A DNA stretch of 45,944 nucleotides, taken from positions 17,705 through 63,648 of the forward strand of contig JAPOTT010000014.1 of NCBI GenBank assembly GCA_026709025.1, written 5' to 3'. A model generated the notes under the pieces. That model saw only the letters and a list, made by a program, of their open reading frames with translations, did no database searches and was not told where the DNA came from. The DNA comes from a bacterium (GTDB taxonomy: Bacteria > Actinomycetota > Acidimicrobiia > Acidimicrobiales > Bin134). Position 1 is the stretch's first letter; every line of letters starts with the position of its first letter. Below, in pieces: positions 43,810-45,944 of this stretch. The translations under genes were made by a program, and so were the position numbers.

Positions 43810-44700
43810 ATGGAAGAGCACTGTACGCCAACCTTCACCGAGGCCGTTGAGCGGGTTATTGCCCTGCACTCTGGCGGCTGGAAACCAGCAGGCGGAACCG
43901 CCAAAGCTTGGCGCAACCAGCTTGCCATGCATGCTGCTCCGCTAGCCGACAAGAGGATAGATAAAATCACCTCCGGTGATGTGCTCGCCGTGTTAGAACC
44001 AATCTGGCTAACCATCCCACAGATGGCCAAAAAACAGCGCCACCGCATTAGCGCTGTGATGAAATGGGCTATCGCGCACGGCTACCGGCAAGACAATCCA
44101 GCAGGCGACCCTATCGCTGCGGCCCTACCAAAACAAAGAAGCGGCAAGCACCACCGTGCCCTCCCCGCCGAAGAGGTGCCTGACGTACTGGCATCGGTGC
44201 GCTCATCATCAGCTTGGCCAGGCACCAAACTGGCGTTCGAGTTGCTGGCTTATACGGCCTGCCGATCGGGTGAGGTACGGCTAGCTACGTGGCCCGAAAT
44301 TAACCCCGAAAAACGGATTTGGACTATCCCTGCCGAACGCACAAAAACCTCAGCTGAGCACAGAGTACCACTCACCGATGCATCGCTAAGGGTGCTAGCT
44401 GCCGCAAAAGAGTTCTCTGCGAAAAGCGGTCTGATCTTCCCTTCAGCTACCGGGCGAGCTCAAAATACTTCTAACCTGTCAAAACTGCTGCTGGATTTAA
44501 ACGCCGGTATGGTACCCCACGGATTGCGTAGCTCGTTTCGGAGTTGGGCAGCTAGTTCCACCAACTATCCATGGGAAATAGCCGAGATGGCACTGGGCCA
44601 TAACGTTGGCAGCAGAGCGGAGCGTGCCTACCTAAGAACAGATTTGCTTGAAAAGCGCGCCAAACTAATGCAAGATTGGGCCGACTTTCTAAACCACTAA
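43810..44700 (+). CDS. Tyrosine recombinase / phage-type integrase
   Basis: A 296-residue P4-type integrase. The catalytic set is complete: Arg152 (CRSGEVR), Lys179 (ERTKTSAEHRVPL), His237 and Arg240 (HGLRSSF), His264 (ALGHN) and Tyr274 (RAYLRTD). The SAM-like core-binding domain is present (about 7-100), but the usual DUF4102 arm-binding N-terminal domain is missing. GGAGG lies 8 bases before ATG 43810. No phage, plasmid or excisionase genes and no tRNA are adjacent, so it may be a solitary remnant, though it looks active. Confidence 0.9.
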   Translation: MEEHCTPTFTEAVERVIALHSGGWKPAGGTAKAWRNQLAMHAAPLADKRIDKITSGDVLAVLEPIWLTIPQMAKKQRHRISAVMKWAIAHGYRQDNPAGDPIAAALPKQRSGKHHRALPAEEVPDVLASVRSSSAWPGTKLAFELLAYTACRSGEVRLATWPEINPEKRIWTIPAERTKTSAEHRVPLTDASLRVLAAAKEFSAKSGLIFPSATGRAQNTSNLSKLLLDLNAGMVPHGLRSSFRSWAASSTNYPWEIAEMALGHNVGSRAERAYLRTDLLEKRAKLMQDWADFLNH

Positions 44701-44705
44701 ACACA

Positions 44706-44734
44706 CCGCTACACAGCATGCTTCATGCAAGCGG
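44706..44734. terminator. Nested hairpin between convergent genes
   Basis: CCGCT (44706) pairs with AGCGG (44730) and, inside, GCATG (44716) pairs with CATGC (44724) around a CTT loop. It lies just after the integrase stop and overlaps the stop of the convergent nucleotidyltransferase gene. There is no long T-tract, so its strength as a terminator is doubtful. Confidence 0.35.
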
Positions 44735-45694
44735 AGGGTGTTTGCCGATTTCGCTTGTTGCAAGTTCCGTTTCTGTCTGTTTGATGACACGGTTAAGATA
44801 TGCGGCTGCGCCTTCGCCGGTGCCTTCAAAGTGGTTGGCTAGAGCGGCTGAGGTCTTGGTGGCCATCTGAGCTAGTTCGATGGCTGTCTCTTCAATTTCG
44901 TGAAGTGTTAGTGCTGGCCGAGCATCTGAGTAATCCCCAGCAGTGTGCCATAGTGTGATGCCGCTGGGTTTAGTCCGATTTAAAGGCGAAGTGGCTGGGC
45001 CGGTGACATCGCTGTATTCCTCGGGGATAACCTCGGCTAGGGCTCCAATGGAGTGAATGCGCTCGGATTTCACACCGGCTAAGCACACTACGGTTTTGTA
45101 AGCGCACTCAATAGTTAGTTGAGAATCTGCACACATTCGGGCCATACGCTCATAGCGGGCATGAGCCCAATCATCGGTGTTATTTTCATCTGCGGCTCTG
45201 CGCTCTAGTGGAGTTTCATAAAGCCCGTTGAAAACTTGCCCTAAAGCATTAGCAGTGTCCATGAGTCTTTTAAGGGCTTCGTTGTAGTTGTCTGCGGGCA
45301 TTCCTATCTCCTTGTCCCAATCGATGGTGCGGGTAGCTGGCCGGTCACACAACACGATTGCATTACCGGCGATAGCCGCTTCAAACGAAGAGGTCACCAT
45401 AGTGGTGCGGCGTTGCCATTCAGCGCGGTCTGTCACCCACACATCAACCGACGCTCGCGTAACCCGGTGAGCACTGTGCGTAAGACGACCCTTCAGGCTG
45501 TACCGACACGAGTAGTCACCAAGATCATCAAACACCGCCACCATGTCGATGTCGCTGCACTCATCAGCAGTACCCCGAGCAACCGAACCAAACACCAACA
45601 CCATGCCAGCACCATTTTCAGCTAGCACCTCAGACACTTGGCGAGCATCCTCCAACGTAGGAGCCACAACAGTAGATGCCGAAACCAAAGCCAT
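44723..45694 (-). CDS. Nucleotidyltransferase fused to a HEPN-like domain
   Basis: A 323-residue protein. The N-terminal domain is a minimal (MNT/kanamycin-type) nucleotidyltransferase: GS at 36-37 in VFGSVARGTADECSDID, Asp48 and Asp50, and Asp84 in ASVDVWV. The C-terminal half (about 135-310) is helical, and ADSQLTIECAYKTVVCLAGV then HSIGALAEVI resembles HEPN domains, although the RX4-6H ribonuclease motif is not seen. Separate MNT and HEPN proteins form toxin-antitoxin pairs in which MNT AMPylates the HEPN toxin; here both are on one chain. An antibiotic nucleotidyltransferase is an alternative. Confidence 0.75.
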   Translation of the reverse strand: MALVSASTVVAPTLEDARQVSEVLAENGAGMVLVFGSVARGTADECSDIDMVAVFDDLGDYSCRYSLKGRLTHSAHRVTRASVDVWVTDRAEWQRRTTMVTSSFEAAIAGNAIVLCDRPATRTIDWDKEIGMPADNYNEALKRLMDTANALGQVFNGLYETPLERRAADENNTDDWAHARYERMARMCADSQLTIECAYKTVVCLAGVKSERIHSIGALAEVIPEEYSDVTGPATSPLNRTKPSGITLWHTAGDYSDARPALTLHEIEETAIELAQMATKTSAALANHFEGTGEGAAAYLNRVIKQTETELATSEIGKHPPLA

Positions 45695-45828
45695 TACCTC
45701 ATCCTAACCAACCATACCCCCACAGAAAAGAGCGAAATACCCTCTTACCTTCACCTGCAGGCATTCAACAATCGAAAGCACCCTAATAACTTGCCGAGAT
45801 CCATTCCTAAACACTGATCTAGTACACA

Positions 45829-45855
45829 GTAGCACTCCGGCGAAGAGAGTGCTAA
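45829..45855. promoter_or_regulatory. CIRCE-like HrcA operator
   Basis: GTAGCACTC (45829-45837), a 9-base spacer, and GAGTGCTAA (45847-45855). This fits the CIRCE consensus TTAGCACTC-N9-GAGTGCTAA at 17 of 18 arm positions, with the exact spacer length. CIRCE binds the heat-shock repressor HrcA and normally precedes groE or hrcA-dnaK. Here the next start codon is 17 bases downstream and opens a signal-peptide sequence. Confidence 0.85.
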
Positions 45856-45871
45856 CGCTCGTCGGAAAGTC

Positions 45872-45944
45872 ATGACCATGTTGGCAGTGCTGGCTTTGCT
45901 AGCAAGTGTCCTGATGTGGGCCACCCCCCAAGCAGCGGCGCAGA
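45872..45944 (+). CDS. N-terminus of a secreted protein (truncated by window edge)
   Basis: The 24 codons visible read MTMLAVLALLASVLMWATP then QAAAQ, a hydrophobic signal-like sequence with an AAAQ cut site. ATG 45872 and ATG 45878 are both possible; the second has GGAAAG 8 bases upstream. There is no basic n-region, which is unusual for a signal peptide. The rest of the gene is outside the window and its product is unknown. The CIRCE-like operator just upstream implies heat-shock control. Confidence 0.5.
   Translation, partial: MTMLAVLALLASVLMWATPQAAAQ

Noticed and set aside
43795-44700. Prophage call around the integrase
   Set aside because: No capsid, portal, terminase, lysis or repressor genes are seen on either side.
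1-45944. CRISPR arrays, rRNA and tRNA genes
   Set aside because: I saw no regularly spaced direct repeats with unique spacers (the 52-bp array has identical linkers) and no cloverleaf or rRNA-like sequence.

Overview
The window looks like the chromosome of a moderate-GC actinobacterium, possibly a marine or host-associated member of the Acidimicrobiia; the class is my inference. The pointers are a mycobacterial-type inositol-phosphate synthase paired with a PadR regulator (compare Rv0046c/Rv0047c), a CCA-adding enzyme divergent from a DUF6049 secreted protein (compare Rv3907c/Rv3909), a menaquinone cluster, an LAxTG-type sortase signal, and HAIR-like and CIRCE-like heat-shock operators.

Layout. 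1-5571 (minus): the N-terminal 1,857 codons of a giant secreted protein with a zinc-protease motif, FN3 domains, Calx-beta-like repeats and two copies of an unnamed ~200-residue module; a 16-base C tract lies just upstream of its start. 5.8-13.1 kb: yajQ, an AlbA/Schlafen-type ATPase regulator with 52-bp tandem palindromic operators, htpX, a HAD phosphatase, acs, a DUF6941-like protein and a MidA-type methyltransferase. 13.2-14.7 kb: a Phd/PIN toxin-antitoxin pair, a strong bidirectional hairpin and a FAS1 surface protein. 14.9-25.5 kb (minus): an 11-gene complex I operon nuoABCDHIJKLMN without nuoEFG. 25.6-30.0 kb: degV, the DUF6049 protein and pcnA. 30-35.4 kb: a patchy accessory region with a truncated ATPase remnant, a FitAB pair, padR-ino1, an mscS gene whose 3' end is duplicated around an AT-rich small gene, and a third PIN toxin-antitoxin pair. 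35.5-43.8 kb: clpB with a HAIR-like operator, a histidine phosphatase, bfd-bfr iron storage, and menF-menD-menC. 43.8 kb to the end: a lone tyrosine recombinase, an MNT-HEPN-like protein, and a CIRCE operator in front of a gene that begins with a signal peptide.

How it fits together. The core is respiration: complex I, its possible assembly methyltransferase MidA, and menaquinone synthesis (menFDC) to supply the quinone. Stress functions (clpB, htpX, CIRCE, bfr) and three unrelated PIN toxin-antitoxin modules are interspersed. The least explained parts are the C-tract-controlled giant metalloprotease/adhesin, the palindrome array of the AlbA-type regulator, the mscS duplication with its small gene, and the CIRCE-controlled secreted protein. 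No rRNA, tRNA or CRISPR array was recognised.
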